Counted from the stretch's first letter, positions 25,791 through 35,774 are shown. The stretch: 64,000 nt of DNA from Candidatus Deferrimicrobiaceae bacterium (GCA_036504035.1 DASXVV010000006.1:354793-418792); one strand, 5' to 3'. Notes: a model not told the origin generated them from the sequence alone. Made by a program: numbers and translations.

Positions 25791-28700
25791 AACGAGACGC
25801 TGCCGCCGACGGGGTCGACCAGGCACGTGTTCTTCAGGTACGGGTCGGTCCACATCGCCGCATTGGCGCTGAAGCCGGTGGCGCGCGCCGGGTCGCCCTT
25901 GATCGTCTTCCCGTCGATGACGAGGTCGGAAGCGCCGCTCGCCCAGTGGCCGTACCCGGGCAGGAAGGTCATCACGCCGGGCCGGATCGTCTCGGTCACG
26001 GAGACCCGCCCCACCATCTCTTTCTTCCGGCCGTGCCCCAGATCCCACACCCCCGCCCGGTTGGTGGCCGACACCACGCGGGCCCGCGCGCCGTCCGCAA
26101 GCCCCAGCGCCTTCGCGTCGACCGGGTTCAGGATGAATGCGTTCTCGGGCCGCATCGACAGCGTCCAGTAGTCGGCGACCGTGCGCGACTTCGTGTGGAG
26201 GATGTCCTTCTGGGTGATCATCCGGAGCGGGTATCCGTGCGTCAGCCCCGCCTCCTCGGGCGTCTGCCCCATGGCCGTCCTCACCGGGACGTAGAGGGCG
26301 TATCCCGGATTGGCCGCTCCCGTGAAAGCGTTGCGCGTGCCCGCGGTCTTTTCCTGGTAGATGTTGATCGCCCGACCGTACCGGTTGACGACTAGGCCCT
26401 CCGACGGGATCTCCCGGTACTCCTGGAAGCGCCCGCCCCGGTTGAGCAGGGTGACCACCTTGCGCCACTCGGGCCCCGCGATCCGCTCCCAGCGGGCCGC
26501 ATCGAACACGCTCTTGGGAAGGTGCCGCCGCGCGTCGAGGAAGAGTGCGGTCTCGGCGTCGTCGGCGTCGGCCACCGGATCGCCGTCGTTCGCGACGTTG
26601 GCCACCATCCGGATGTAAAAATCGTCGGGACGCGTGAAGTCTTTCCCCGGTTCGAAGCCGTCCTTCCCGAATCCCTTCATGCCGAGCTTTTCGGCCAGCG
26701 CCATCAGCAGCGCCTCGTAGGAGATCGGCATCGCTTCCCCGTAGACGACGACCGTCTCGGGGATCGGCGCGATGACCGGCTGCCGGATGGGCTGGACCTT
26801 CGCCGGCATGTTGGGGTGCGACCCCTGCATCTCCCACCGCTCGAGGTAGGACAGGTCGGGGAAGACGTAGTCGGCGTAGGTGGATGTGGGGCCGACCAGG
26901 ATGTCGCTCGCGAAATAGAGCGGCACCTTCGAGACGTCGGCGAGCACGGAAATGCCGCCCTGTGCCGCAGGCAGCGCATAGGTGGGCGCGGCCATGTAGC
27001 TGAACAGCGCCTTGACCGGGTAGGGATACCCTTCGCCGATCGACGGCAGCGTCTCCTCGTAGACGTCGGAGGAGAGCGGCCACCAGTTGCGCCGGGCCGG
27101 ATATCCCGCGAACAGCGTCGAATCCTCGTAGCGGATGTCGTGGCGGATCACGCTGGTGCCGAAGCGCGGCAGCTTGCCGGGATGCGCCGCCGCGAGATCG
27201 GTCGGCTGCCCCGGCTTCCCGCCCGTGGCGTTGTAGGTCGACGCCGCGATCATCCCCCCCGCGTGATCGAAGTTGCCCAGCAGCAGGTTGACCGTCATCG
27301 CGGCCGTGACGTTGTAGAAGCCGTTGGTGTGCTGGGCGATGCCCCGGTGGACGTCGACGACCGCCTTCTTGCCGTGCGCCGCCAGCTCGTGCGCCACCGT
27401 CCCGATCTCGGCCGCCGGGATGCCGCACAGCTTCGACCACCCGGCCATCGTCTTCTCGTTGGCCGCGTCGGCGATGATCTGCAGCCCGCTCTTGACGCGC
27501 ACCCCGCGCACCTTGGCATCGACGATCAGGTCGCCCGCGATCGGCGTCTTCTCGTCATTCGGGTCGACGGCCACCGGCTCGCCGTCCTTCAGGGCGACGA
27601 GGTATTCGAAGGGGCGCTCCTTCCCGTCCTTGCCCATCCGGGGTTCCGGACCTTTGACCCCGATCTCGGAGGCGCGCAGGAAGCGGCCCGGCGCGCCGTC
27701 GTCGCCGATCTTCACGAGCAGCGTCGCGTTGCTCCAGGTCGTCTCGCCCGCAGCCGCGGCGGCCGCCTTGTTGGCGCACGCCAGATATTTCGCGTCGTAA
27801 AGCCCGCCGTCGATCATCGTCTTGATGATCCCCATGAACAGCGCGGCGTCCTCCCCGGGCACGACCGGCAGGTAGCGGTTGGCCTTGGACGCCAGCTTCG
27901 AGAAGCGCGGGTCGGCCACCGCGATCTTCAGGGAACCGTCGACCAGCCGCTGCGTGATGCGCGCCGATCGGTTCGGGGGGCCGTAGTTGGCGTCGAACAG
28001 GTTCGACCCGACGAACAGCGCGTAGGTCGCGTGCTCGATGTCGCCCTGCCAGTAGAAGTTCGAGCCGCCGGAGAACGACTCCCCATCGTACTGGTGGCTC
28101 ATCGCCTTGCAGGTGAAGTAGAGCGATCCCTGGCAGACCGTCGTGTGGCCGTGCGTGTTGACCGTGCCGAAGCCATCGGCGAAGAAGCGCTGGCCGAACT
28201 CGGACCGCCCGCCCTTCATGCGCCCCCACTGGAAGACCATCTGGTTGTTCTTCGGCCCCAGGTCGGGGTGGTCGGGATCGATCAGCAGGTGCAGGCTCGC
28301 CGCGTGCTTCTTCTTGAAGTCGGCCACCGCCTGCTTCTTGTCGCCGGCCTTCGCGATCGCCTTGACATCGCCGGCCATCGCTTTTGCGATCTTCGCGTCG
28401 CGCAGTGCCCAGATCGCCCGCAGCCCTTCGACGTGACGCCGCTCCTCGCCCGGCACGTGAGCGAACAGCAAGCCCCCCTCGACGATCTCGCGCACCGCCT
28501 GGTCGAATGCAATGGTTTGCCACTTCCCCTCGCCCCGTCGCCCGGCGCGCTTGAGCACCTTCCGGATGCGATAAGGGTCGTAGGCCGTCTGGAGGCCGGC
28601 GTGCCCCTTGGGGCAGACCGGGACATCGAGCTTCGCGACGTCTTCCGGAGCGGTTGCCATCGGGACGCTCGGCAGGGCGTTGAAGGGAGAGTACGGGCTC

Positions 28701-28969
28701 CCGTCGATCTTGACCGCCAAGCCGTCGATCAGCTTGACCTTGATGCTGCAACCCGTATTGCACTGGAGGCACGCGGTGTAGAGGATGTTGCGCGCCTTGG
28801 CCAGCTCGTACGCTTCGCCGGTCCCGAGCGTCCCGGCCTCGGCGCGCGCGAGCAGCCCCGTCGCCCATTCGAGTTGCGACGCCAGCAGCGCCCCCCCGAG
28901 CAGCGCCCCGGTCCCTTTGAGGAAATCGCGCCGGGAGCAGTGGCCTTTTTTGTGCACTTTCTCCTCCAT
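25757..28969 (-). CDS. Tat-exported molybdopterin oxidoreductase, TtrA/ArrA-like (copy 2)
   Basis: A 1070-residue catalytic subunit. The Tat signal has SRRDFLK at 12-18 and a cut near residue 45. The [4Fe-4S] cluster uses Cys67, 70, 74 and 119, followed by the CPKGHAG segment. Cys279, in HTTVCQGS, is the likely molybdenum ligand, as in the arsenate/tetrathionate/polysulfide reductase branch. The C-terminal molybdopterin-binding domain is complete (NAFILNPVDAKAL). It is a close paralogue of the gene just upstream, about three quarters identical by eye over the first 200 residues. The ATG shares one base with the previous stop. The substrate cannot be named; a sulfur or metalloid oxyanion is the family's usual type. 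Confidence 0.88.
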   Translation of the reverse strand: MEEKVHKKGHCSRRDFLKGTGALLGGALLASQLEWATGLLARAEAGTLGTGEAYELAKARNILYTACLQCNTGCSIKVKLIDGLAVKIDGSPYSPFNALPSVPMATAPEDVAKLDVPVCPKGHAGLQTAYDPYRIRKVLKRAGRRGEGKWQTIAFDQAVREIVEGGLLFAHVPGEERRHVEGLRAIWALRDAKIAKAMAGDVKAIAKAGDKKQAVADFKKKHAASLHLLIDPDHPDLGPKNNQMVFQWGRMKGGRSEFGQRFFADGFGTVNTHGHTTVCQGSLYFTCKAMSHQYDGESFSGGSNFYWQGDIEHATYALFVGSNLFDANYGPPNRSARITQRLVDGSLKIAVADPRFSKLASKANRYLPVVPGEDAALFMGIIKTMIDGGLYDAKYLACANKAAAAAAGETTWSNATLLVKIGDDGAPGRFLRASEIGVKGPEPRMGKDGKERPFEYLVALKDGEPVAVDPNDEKTPIAGDLIVDAKVRGVRVKSGLQIIADAANEKTMAGWSKLCGIPAAEIGTVAHELAAHGKKAVVDVHRGIAQHTNGFYNVTAAMTVNLLLGNFDHAGGMIAASTYNATGGKPGQPTDLAAAHPGKLPRFGTSVIRHDIRYEDSTLFAGYPARRNWWPLSSDVYEETLPSIGEGYPYPVKALFSYMAAPTYALPAAQGGISVLADVSKVPLYFASDILVGPTSTYADYVFPDLSYLERWEMQGSHPNMPAKVQPIRQPVIAPIPETVVVYGEAMPISYEALLMALAEKLGMKGFGKDGFEPGKDFTRPDDFYIRMVANVANDGDPVADADDAETALFLDARRHLPKSVFDAARWERIAGPEWRKVVTLLNRGGRFQEYREIPSEGLVVNRYGRAINIYQEKTAGTRNAFTGAANPGYALYVPVRTAMGQTPEEAGLTHGYPLRMITQKDILHTKSRTVADYWTLSMRPENAFILNPVDAKALGLADGARARVVSATNRAGVWDLGHGRKKEMVGRVSVTETIRPGVMTFLPGYGHWASGASDLVIDGKTIKGDPARATGFSANAAMWTDPYLKNTCLVDPVGGSVSFYDTRVTLEKA

Positions 28970-31900
28970 CACGCCTTTTCCAGCGCGACCATCGTGTCGT
29001 AGAACGAGAGGCTGCCGCCGACGGGATCGACCAACGCCGTGTTCTTTACGTAGGGGTCGATCCACATCGACGCGTTGGCGTTGAAGCCGACGCCGCGCCT
29101 CGGGTCGCCCGGGACCGTCTTCCCGTCGATCTCGATGTCGGAGGCGCCGCTCGCCCATTGCCCGTGCCCGATCGTAAACGAGATGACGCCCGGCTTGATC
29201 GTCTCGGTCGGCTTCACGCGCCCCACGATCTGCTTGCGCTTCCCGTGCCCGAGCTCCCAGGTGCCGTCCCGGTTGGTGGCCGAGACGATGCGTGCCCGGT
29301 CGCCATCCTTGAAGCCCAGCGCCTTCGCGTCGCGCGCGTTGACGAGGATCTCGTTCTCGGGCCGGATGCCGGTCGTCAGCCAGTAGTTGGTGATCGTGCG
29401 CGACTTGGTCTGCGTGATGTCCTTCTGGGTGATCATGTGGAGCGGGTAGCGTTTCGACGACAGCCCCGCCTCGGCCGGCGATTTCCCCGAAAGCGTCGAC
29501 ACGGGCACAAAGGTCGCCAAGCCGGGGTTGGCGATTCCCGTGATCGAATTGCGCGTTCCGGCCGTCTTCTCCTGGTAGAAGTTGATCCCCTTGCCGTACC
29601 GGTTCGACACCAGTTCGCCCGGATAGACGTCCTTGTAATCCTGATAACGCCCTCCGCGGTTAAGCAGGTGGACCACCTTGCCCCAGTCGGCCCCCGCGAT
29701 CCGGGCCCACCGGTCCGCGTCGAACACGGACTTCGGCAGGTGACGGCGCGAATCGAGGAAGAGCGCCAACTCAGCTTCGCTGGCGTCTGGCACCGGCGCG
29801 CCGTCGCGCGCGACGTTGACCACCATCCGGAGGTAGTAATCGTCGGGACGGGTGAGGTCCTGGCCCGGGCCGAACCCGTCCTTCCCGAATCCCTTCATCC
29901 CGAGCTTTTCGGCGAACGCCATCAGCATCGTCTCGTAGGAGACCGGCACCGTCTCCCCGTAGACGACCACCGTCTCTGGGATCGGCGCGATCAGCGGCTG
30001 GCGCATCGGCTGGACCTTCGACGCCATGCCCCACTGCGACCCGCCCATCTCCCATCGTTCGAGATACGAGAGGTCCGGGAAGATGTAGTCCGCGAACTGG
30101 CTCGTGGGCCCGACGAGGATGTCGCTCGCGAAGTAGAGGGGGATCTTCGTCGTGTCGCACAGGATGTCGATGATCGCGTGGCCGCCGGGCATCGTGTAAA
30201 CCGGGGCGCCCATGTAGGTCATGAGCGCCTTGGCGGGATACGGATAGGCGTCGCCGATCGACGGCACGACCTCCATGTAGAGGTCAGACGACAGCGGGTA
30301 CCAGTTCCGCTTCGACGGGTAGCCCGAAAAGAGCGTCGTGTCCTCGTAGCGGATCTCGTGGCGGATGACACTGATCCCGAAGCAGCCGATCTTCCCGGGC
30401 ACCGCTTTGGGCAGGTCGAACGGCTGCCCCTTTCCGTTGCCCAGGGCGTTGTAGGCCGCCTGCGGGATGACGCCGCCCGTGTGGTCGTAGTTGCCGAGCA
30501 GCAGATTGATCGTCGCCGCCGCCGTCACGTTGTAGAAGCCGTTGGTATGCATCGAGACGCCGCGGCAGATGTCGACCGCCGCCTTCTTGCCGTGGGAGGT
30601 GAGCTCGCTTGCGACCGTCTCGATCTCGGCTACCGGGATGCCGCAGAGCTTCGACCACCCGGCCATGGACTGCCGGTTCGCCTCGTCGGACACCAACCGG
30701 AAGCCGCTCTTGACCCGGATGCCGCCGACCTTGCCGTCGACCGCCAGATCGCCCGTCACCGGCGCCTGATCGTCGTCCGGATCGACCGCCACCGGCGCGC
30801 CGTTTTTCAGCGCGACGAGGAACTCGAAGCGGCGCTCCCTGCCGTCCTTGCCCTTGCGGGTCTCGGCGGCCTTGAGCCCGATCTCGGAGGCGCGCAGGAA
30901 TTTCCCCGGCAGGCCGTCTTCGCCGATCTTCACGAGCAGCGCGGCATTGGTCCAGGTCGATTCTCCCGACGCCGTCGCGGCGGCCTTGTTGGCGGCCGAG
31001 AGGTATTTCGCGTCGTACTTCCCGTTCTCGATCATCCACCGGAGGATCGCCATGAACAGCGCGCCGTCCTGCCCCGGGTTGACCGGAAGATAGCGGTTCG
31101 CCTTCGACGCCAGCTTCGAGAAGCGCGGGTCGGCCACGGTGATCTTGAGGTCGCCTGCGACCATCCGCCGCATGACGCGCGACGCCCGCTGGGGCGGGCC
31201 GAAATTCGCGTCGAACATGTTGACGCCCGCACACAGCAAGTACTCGGCGTGCTCGTGGTCGACCCCCCAGTAGCCCTTCGGGCCGCCCGAAAAACCGGCG
31301 CCGTCGTATTGCTCCATCATCGCCCGCCCGGCGTACTGCATCGAGCCGACGCAGGCCGAGGTGTGGGTGTGGGTATTGACCGTGCCGAAGCAGTCGTTGA
31401 AGAAGCGCGTCGTGAAGTCGGTGCGGCCCCCCTTCATCCGGCCCCAGAAATAGACGAACTGGTTGTTCTTCGGGCCCAGGTCGGGATGATCGGAATCGAT
31501 CAGCAGGTGGAGGTTCGCCGCATGCTTCGCCTTGAAATCGGCGACCGCCTTTTTCTTGTCCTTCGCCGAGCGGATCGTCTTGACGTCGTCGGCCATCGCT
31601 TTCGCGACCGCCGCGTCACGCAACACCCAGATGTCCTTCAGTCCTTCGACGTGACGCTCCTCCTCGCCGGGGACGTGCGCGAAAAGCTTGCCTCCCTCGA
31701 CGATCTCGGTCACCGCCCGGTCGAACGCGATCGTCCGCCATTTCCCTTCGCCACGCTTCCCGGCGCGCTTGAGCACCTTGCGGATGCGATAGGGGTCGTA
31801 GACGGTTTGGAGCCCGGCGTGCCCCTTGGGGCAGATCGGGGCGTCGAGCTTCGCCGCATCGGCCGGCGGCGTCGCCATCGGCTGGTTCGGAACCATGCTG

Positions 31901-32196
31901 AAGGGGGAGTAGGGGCTGCCGTCGATCTTGACCGCCAAGCCGTCGATCAGCTTGACCTTGACGCCGCAACTGTTGTTGCACTGGAGGCACGAGGTGTAGA
32001 GGATGTTCTGCGCACGCGCCAGTTCGTAGCTCTCGGCCGGCGTCAGCGTCCCCGCCTCGGCGCGGGCGAGCAGCCCGGTCGCCCATTCGAGCTGCGCCGC
32101 CAGCAGGGCGCCGCCCAGCAGCGCGCCGCTCCCCTTGAGGAAATCGCGGCGGTTGCAGCCCGGCCCGGCAGGAGCGGCCGGGTCCCGCGGGCTCAT
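28969..32196 (-). CDS. Tat-exported molybdopterin oxidoreductase, TtrA/ArrA-like (copy 1)
   Basis: A 1075-residue catalytic subunit. The ATG at 32196 overlaps the Fe-S subunit stop (ATGA) and has GGAGGG upstream. NRRDFLK at 15-21 gives a Tat signal. Cys70, 73, 77 and 122 bind the [4Fe-4S] cluster, and Cys282 in HTSACVGS is the likely molybdenum ligand. All core molybdopterin-binding regions are intact. It is followed directly by a second copy, so one Fe-S subunit (32193-32990) may serve both. No membrane anchor such as an NrfD-type subunit is adjacent, so the route to quinone is unclear. Confidence 0.88.
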   Translation of the reverse strand: MSPRDPAAPAGPGCNRRDFLKGSGALLGGALLAAQLEWATGLLARAEAGTLTPAESYELARAQNILYTSCLQCNNSCGVKVKLIDGLAVKIDGSPYSPFSMVPNQPMATPPADAAKLDAPICPKGHAGLQTVYDPYRIRKVLKRAGKRGEGKWRTIAFDRAVTEIVEGGKLFAHVPGEEERHVEGLKDIWVLRDAAVAKAMADDVKTIRSAKDKKKAVADFKAKHAANLHLLIDSDHPDLGPKNNQFVYFWGRMKGGRTDFTTRFFNDCFGTVNTHTHTSACVGSMQYAGRAMMEQYDGAGFSGGPKGYWGVDHEHAEYLLCAGVNMFDANFGPPQRASRVMRRMVAGDLKITVADPRFSKLASKANRYLPVNPGQDGALFMAILRWMIENGKYDAKYLSAANKAAATASGESTWTNAALLVKIGEDGLPGKFLRASEIGLKAAETRKGKDGRERRFEFLVALKNGAPVAVDPDDDQAPVTGDLAVDGKVGGIRVKSGFRLVSDEANRQSMAGWSKLCGIPVAEIETVASELTSHGKKAAVDICRGVSMHTNGFYNVTAAATINLLLGNYDHTGGVIPQAAYNALGNGKGQPFDLPKAVPGKIGCFGISVIRHEIRYEDTTLFSGYPSKRNWYPLSSDLYMEVVPSIGDAYPYPAKALMTYMGAPVYTMPGGHAIIDILCDTTKIPLYFASDILVGPTSQFADYIFPDLSYLERWEMGGSQWGMASKVQPMRQPLIAPIPETVVVYGETVPVSYETMLMAFAEKLGMKGFGKDGFGPGQDLTRPDDYYLRMVVNVARDGAPVPDASEAELALFLDSRRHLPKSVFDADRWARIAGADWGKVVHLLNRGGRYQDYKDVYPGELVSNRYGKGINFYQEKTAGTRNSITGIANPGLATFVPVSTLSGKSPAEAGLSSKRYPLHMITQKDITQTKSRTITNYWLTTGIRPENEILVNARDAKALGFKDGDRARIVSATNRDGTWELGHGKRKQIVGRVKPTETIKPGVISFTIGHGQWASGASDIEIDGKTVPGDPRRGVGFNANASMWIDPYVKNTALVDPVGGSLSFYDTMVALEKA

Positions 32197-32990
32197 CGAT
32201 GTCCCTCCGGCAATATGTAGGCCACGCGCGGGTTGGTCATGGTGCCCCCGAACGTCACCTTGCCCGTCAGCGCGCTGTACTCGGACACCTTGCCGATCCA
32301 GACGAGCGAGTGGGCGAGCGCCTCCTTCTTCACCTTCGCGACGACGCTTTGCGGATCGTTCTCGTCGCCGAAGTAGTGCGCGCGCCCGATGCAGGTGGAG
32401 GTGCACGCCGGGAGGATTCCCTCGCGGATGCGGTGGAAGCACATCTGGCACTTGCGCGGCGTGTCGACCTTGATGCTCTTGCCGTCGCGCGCCCACTTCT
32501 TCCCGTATTCGCCGGACAGCCGCTTCTCGTAGTCGGGGACGAACGGCGCCCCGTCGGACCAGTTGAGGATCTTGTCCAGGCCGCGCGCCTTGTAGGGGCA
32601 CGCCTTGACGCACTTGCCGCACTGGATGCACTCGTCGTAGTCGATCAGCACCATGCCGCCCGAGATCCCCTCGGTGCTCTTGTAGGTGGCCTTCCCTTTC
32701 TTCGGACAGACGCCGACACAGGGCGGGAAGTCGCAGTGCTGGCAGGGGCGGGGGATGAAGCGGCGGCTGACGTTCGGGAAGATGCCCGACTCCTCCTCGA
32801 AGACCGGATGGTAGGCGAGACCGCGGGGCGTCGCGTTCTCGGCGAGACAGGCGGCCGTGCAGGCGCGGCAGCCGACGCACTTGCGGAGATCGATGATGAA
32901 CACCCAGCGGCGGGCGGCATCGGGACGGTCGAGCGCGCGCACGAGGTCTTTCTGCATGGCGACGAGAATATCGACCGGTTCCGTGCTCAC
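32193..32990 (-). CDS. Four-cluster [4Fe-4S] electron-transfer subunit
   Basis: A 265-residue ferredoxin-like protein with 16 cysteines in four groups: CVGCRACTAAC (38-48), CQHCDFPPCVGVC, CIQCGKCVKAC and CQMCF...CTSTC. This is the pattern of the DmsB/TtrB/PhsB-type beta subunits. It has no signal peptide and would be exported with a Tat-bearing partner. The ATG at 32990 overlaps the mobB stop. It passes electrons between a membrane donor and the molybdenum subunits that follow. Confidence 0.92.
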   Translation of the reverse strand: MSTEPVDILVAMQKDLVRALDRPDAARRWVFIIDLRKCVGCRACTAACLAENATPRGLAYHPVFEEESGIFPNVSRRFIPRPCQHCDFPPCVGVCPKKGKATYKSTEGISGGMVLIDYDECIQCGKCVKACPYKARGLDKILNWSDGAPFVPDYEKRLSGEYGKKWARDGKSIKVDTPRKCQMCFHRIREGILPACTSTCIGRAHYFGDENDPQSVVAKVKKEALAHSLVWIGKVSEYSALTGKVTFGGTMTNPRVAYILPEGHR

Positions 32991-33535
32991 GAATCTTCCT
33001 CCGTTTCGGCACCGGCGGGAACCCCCGCCGGGCTCGCATTGTTCGAGACCATTCGCTGCAGCAGCATGGCGATCACCCCGGCGTCGTCGAGGTCGACGAC
33101 CAGCGCCGACGTCGCGACCGGCACGTCGGACGCCACGGCGACCAGCTCGGATTCCGGGACCGGGAGCGGCGGCTTGCCTGTCGCCGACCGGTGCACGACG
33201 ATCTTGGGGAAACGCGACGCCTTGTACCCTTCGACCAGCACGAGGTCGACGTCGCGGGCGTGGCGGCCCACCAGCGATTCGAGCGAAGGCGCGACCGCGT
33301 GCCGTTCGACCAGCGCGGTCTTCGTAGCCGACGAGATGATGACCTTGTCGGCGCCGGCTTCCGCGAATCGCCAGGAGTCCTTGCCTTCGTGGTCGATCTG
33401 GAATTCATGGGCGTCGTGCTTGAAGGCAGCCAGGCGCAGCCCAGCCGTCGAAAGTTCCCGGATCACCTTCTCGAGGAGCGTCGTCTTTCCCGAGTTTTTC
33501 GGGCCGATGAAGCATATTACGGGGACGCCCGGCAT
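32987..33535 (-). CDS. mobB: Molybdopterin-guanine dinucleotide biosynthesis protein MobB
   Basis: A 182-residue GTP-binding protein. Walker A GPKNSGKTT, the AFKHDAHEFQIDHEGKDSWR segment and LVEGYK are hallmarks of MobB. The ATG at 33535 is chosen because it precedes the PVICFIGPKNSGKT core; a TTG 11 codons upstream is also possible. MobB assists MobA in adding guanosine nucleotides to molybdopterin. It is first in the operon with the Mo enzymes, so cofactor supply and enzyme are linked. Confidence 0.92.
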   Translation of the reverse strand: MPGVPVICFIGPKNSGKTTLLEKVIRELSTAGLRLAAFKHDAHEFQIDHEGKDSWRFAEAGADKVIISSATKTALVERHAVAPSLESLVGRHARDVDLVLVEGYKASRFPKIVVHRSATGKPPLPVPESELVAVASDVPVATSALVVDLDDAGVIAMLLQRMVSNNASPAGVPAGAETEEDS

Positions 33536-33603
33536 TTCGTTACCCAAAGGACCGCCTGTTCCATACAATGATCGGATAGCAGATTATACCAGAGGGAATC
33601 CCG

Positions 33604-34845
33604 ATGAATGTCTCTCCGCTCCCGTTCGACGAAGCCGTCGATGCCCTCCTCACGCTGGCCCGAACCTGCGGGACGCGGATCGTCCTCCTCCCCGACGCCG
33701 TCGGTTGCGTGCTCGCGGAAGACATCGTCTCCGACCGGCCGATCCCGCCGTTCGACCGCGCGGCGATGGACGGGTACGCCATCCGGTGGGCAGGCCAGGA
33801 CGCCGGGCACGCGTTTCGGGTCGTCGGCACCGTTTGCCCGGGACAGCGATGGGAGGGGGATGCCTCCGCAAACGACGCCCTGAAGATCATGACCGGCGCG
33901 ATGGTCCCTCCTTCCTTCGATACCGTCGTGCCGTTCGAGGAAACGGAAGTCATCGAAGGAGGCCCGGACATCCGCGTCACGGCAGCGCCGGGAGAGGGGC
34001 AGCATGTGGCACGGGAAGGAGAGGACGCCCGGGTCGGCGAGGTTCTCGTCTCGTCCGGAACGCTCCTGCAGCCGCGCCACATCGCCACGCTTGCCGCGGT
34101 CGGCAAGTGGGAAGTCGCCGTCCAGATTCCGCCCACCATCGCCGTGCTGGCCACCGGCGGCGAGTTGAAGGAACCGTGGGAAAAGGTCGATCAGCCGTTC
34201 ATCCGGAACGGGAATGCCCATTTCCTGCTCGCGGCGCTCGCCGCCGGCGGTCTTCGCAACGTCGATTACCTGGGCATCGCGCCCGACGAGCGGGAGGCGC
34301 TGACGGCCCGCCTGCGCGACGGGCTTTCGCGGGACGTCCTGATCGTCACCGGCGGTGTCTCGGCCGGCGACACCGACCTGGTGCCCGAGTGCCTCGCCGC
34401 CTGCGGCGTCGCGCAGCTGTTCCACAAGGTCGCCGTCCAGCCGGGAAAGCCGATCTTCGTCGGCGCGACCCCCGGCGGCAACGTCGCGATCGGCCTGCCG
34501 GGAAACCCGGTCGCGGTCATGCTCCATTTCGCGATGCTCGTGCGCCCCTTCCTCCTGCGCTGCTGCGGCGTCGTCGACTGCCTGCCCAAGCCGGCCTGGC
34601 TGCCGCTCGCGGAGGGCGTGAAGAACCGGAGCGGACGGCTGAAATACGCCGCGGCCCGACTCGAAAGCTCGGGCAAAGCCACGTTCGTCCAGGAGATCGC
34701 CTCGCACGGCTCGGGCGATTTCGTCTCGGCCGTCTGGGCCGAGGGCGTTTTCGAGATCCCCGCCGAGGCCACGCACCTTCCCGCCGGCGCCCCGGTCCGC
34801 TTCTACCCGGTCTGGGGTGAGCTGCTGTTCGACGGCAATGACTGA
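33604..34845 (+). CDS. moeA: Molybdopterin molybdenumtransferase MoeA
   Basis: A 413-residue enzyme. The ATG has GAGGGA upstream. PIPPFDRAAMDGYAIR, MTGAMVPPSFDTVVP, IVTGGVSAGDTDLV and GLPGNPVAVMLHF are characteristic. It inserts molybdate into adenylated molybdopterin. It is divergent from mobB and overlaps mobA by eight bases, completing a moeA-mobA / mobB cluster beside the Mo oxidoreductases. Confidence 0.95.
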   Translation: MNVSPLPFDEAVDALLTLARTCGTRIVLLPDAVGCVLAEDIVSDRPIPPFDRAAMDGYAIRWAGQDAGHAFRVVGTVCPGQRWEGDASANDALKIMTGAMVPPSFDTVVPFEETEVIEGGPDIRVTAAPGEGQHVAREGEDARVGEVLVSSGTLLQPRHIATLAAVGKWEVAVQIPPTIAVLATGGELKEPWEKVDQPFIRNGNAHFLLAALAAGGLRNVDYLGIAPDEREALTARLRDGLSRDVLIVTGGVSAGDTDLVPECLAACGVAQLFHKVAVQPGKPIFVGATPGGNVAIGLPGNPVAVMLHFAMLVRPFLLRCCGVVDCLPKPAWLPLAEGVKNRSGRLKYAAARLESSGKATFVQEIASHGSGDFVSAVWAEGVFEIPAEATHLPAGAPVRFYPVWGELLFDGND

Positions 34846-35434
34846 CGTTCCGGCGCCCCGGATCACGGCCGCCGTTCTGGCCGGCGGCGCCTCCCGGCGA
34901 ATGGGACGCGACAAGGCGCTTCTCCCGTTCCGGGGAGAGCCGATGCTCCAGGCCATCCTCCGCCGCCTTTCGACCATATTCCTTGACCCGTTCGTCGTTT
35001 CCAATACACCCGAGCGCTACCCGTTCCTCGCTTTCCCCATCGTCCCCGATCGGGTTCCAGGGCTGGGACCGCTCGCCGGCATCGATGCCGCGTTGCGCCA
35101 CGCAGACACACCGTTCGTGTTCGTCTGCGGCTGCGACATGCCTTTCCTGTCGGAATCACTGCTGCGATTGCTGGCGGGAAAAACGAGGGAGGGCATCGAT
35201 CTCGTGCTCCCGTTCGGACCCGATGGCGCCCAACCACTCTGCGCGATCTGGGGAAGATCGGCGTTGCCGGCCGTCGAGGCGGCGCTGGCCGAAGAGCGGC
35301 TATCGTTGATTTCTCTGGCAGATCGAATGACCGTTCGTAATGTTACGGCGGTCGAGGTCGCCGCGGTCGATCCGGAATTCGCGTCGTTCCGGAACTTCAA
35401 TACCTCGAAGGAGTGGCAGGCCGGCCCGGGCTGA
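34838..35434 (+). CDS. mobA: Molybdenum cofactor guanylyltransferase MobA
   Basis: A 198-residue nucleotidyltransferase. VLAGGASRRMGRDKALLPF is the GTP-binding signature, followed by VPGLGPLAGI and CGCDMPFL, as in MobA. It makes the bis-MGD form of the cofactor needed by DMSO-reductase-family enzymes, such as the two neighbours. ATG at 34838 lies within the end of moeA; an upstream GTG at 34817 is an alternative start. Confidence 0.93.
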   Translation: MTDVPAPRITAAVLAGGASRRMGRDKALLPFRGEPMLQAILRRLSTIFLDPFVVSNTPERYPFLAFPIVPDRVPGLGPLAGIDAALRHADTPFVFVCGCDMPFLSESLLRLLAGKTREGIDLVLPFGPDGAQPLCAIWGRSALPAVEAALAEERLSLISLADRMTVRNVTAVEVAAVDPEFASFRNFNTSKEWQAGPG

Positions 35435-35447
35435 GCCGGGGGCGAAA

Positions 35448-35774
35448 CTACTTTTTCCGGAACCCGTTCATGGTATTCCGGAGGCTTTCCCTGAATTCGT
35501 TTCGGAAGCGATAGACCCCGGCCACCGTCTGGGCAAGGAGGATAAGGTAGATCAACCCGAGGCCGACCATCCCGTACCCGGCCATCCGGAACCGGAAGAA
35601 CAGCCAGGCGTAAAAAATGAACGACACGAAGGTGAATGCCGACAGGGCGGAAATGAAACGCAAAACACCCCACCTGCGGCTCAGCTCGCCGAACAGGAAA
35701 TTGCTCGCGTAGGCCAATGGGGCAAACAGAACCAGCATCACCAGAACAAACAACAACCGCTGGCCGATTTCCAT
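35448..35774 (-). CDS. Small membrane protein of unknown function
   Basis: A 108-residue protein with about three hydrophobic helices (residues 6-25, 40-58 and 67-87) and a basic tail. ATG at 35774 is preferred because the hydrophobic region starts there. No conserved domain is recognised. It is convergent with mobA (13-base gap). A role cannot be assigned. Confidence 0.6.
   Translation of the reverse strand: MEIGQRLLFVLVMLVLFAPLAYASNFLFGELSRRWGVLRFISALSAFTFVSFIFYAWLFFRFRMAGYGMVGLGLIYLILLAQTVAGVYRFRNEFRESLRNTMNGFRKK

Noticed and set aside
26522..32220. Long open frames on the plus strand opposite the two molybdenum oxidoreductase genes
   Set aside because: They are antisense to conserved genes, rich in Arg/Val/Asp/His without domains, and arise from GC-rich third codon positions.
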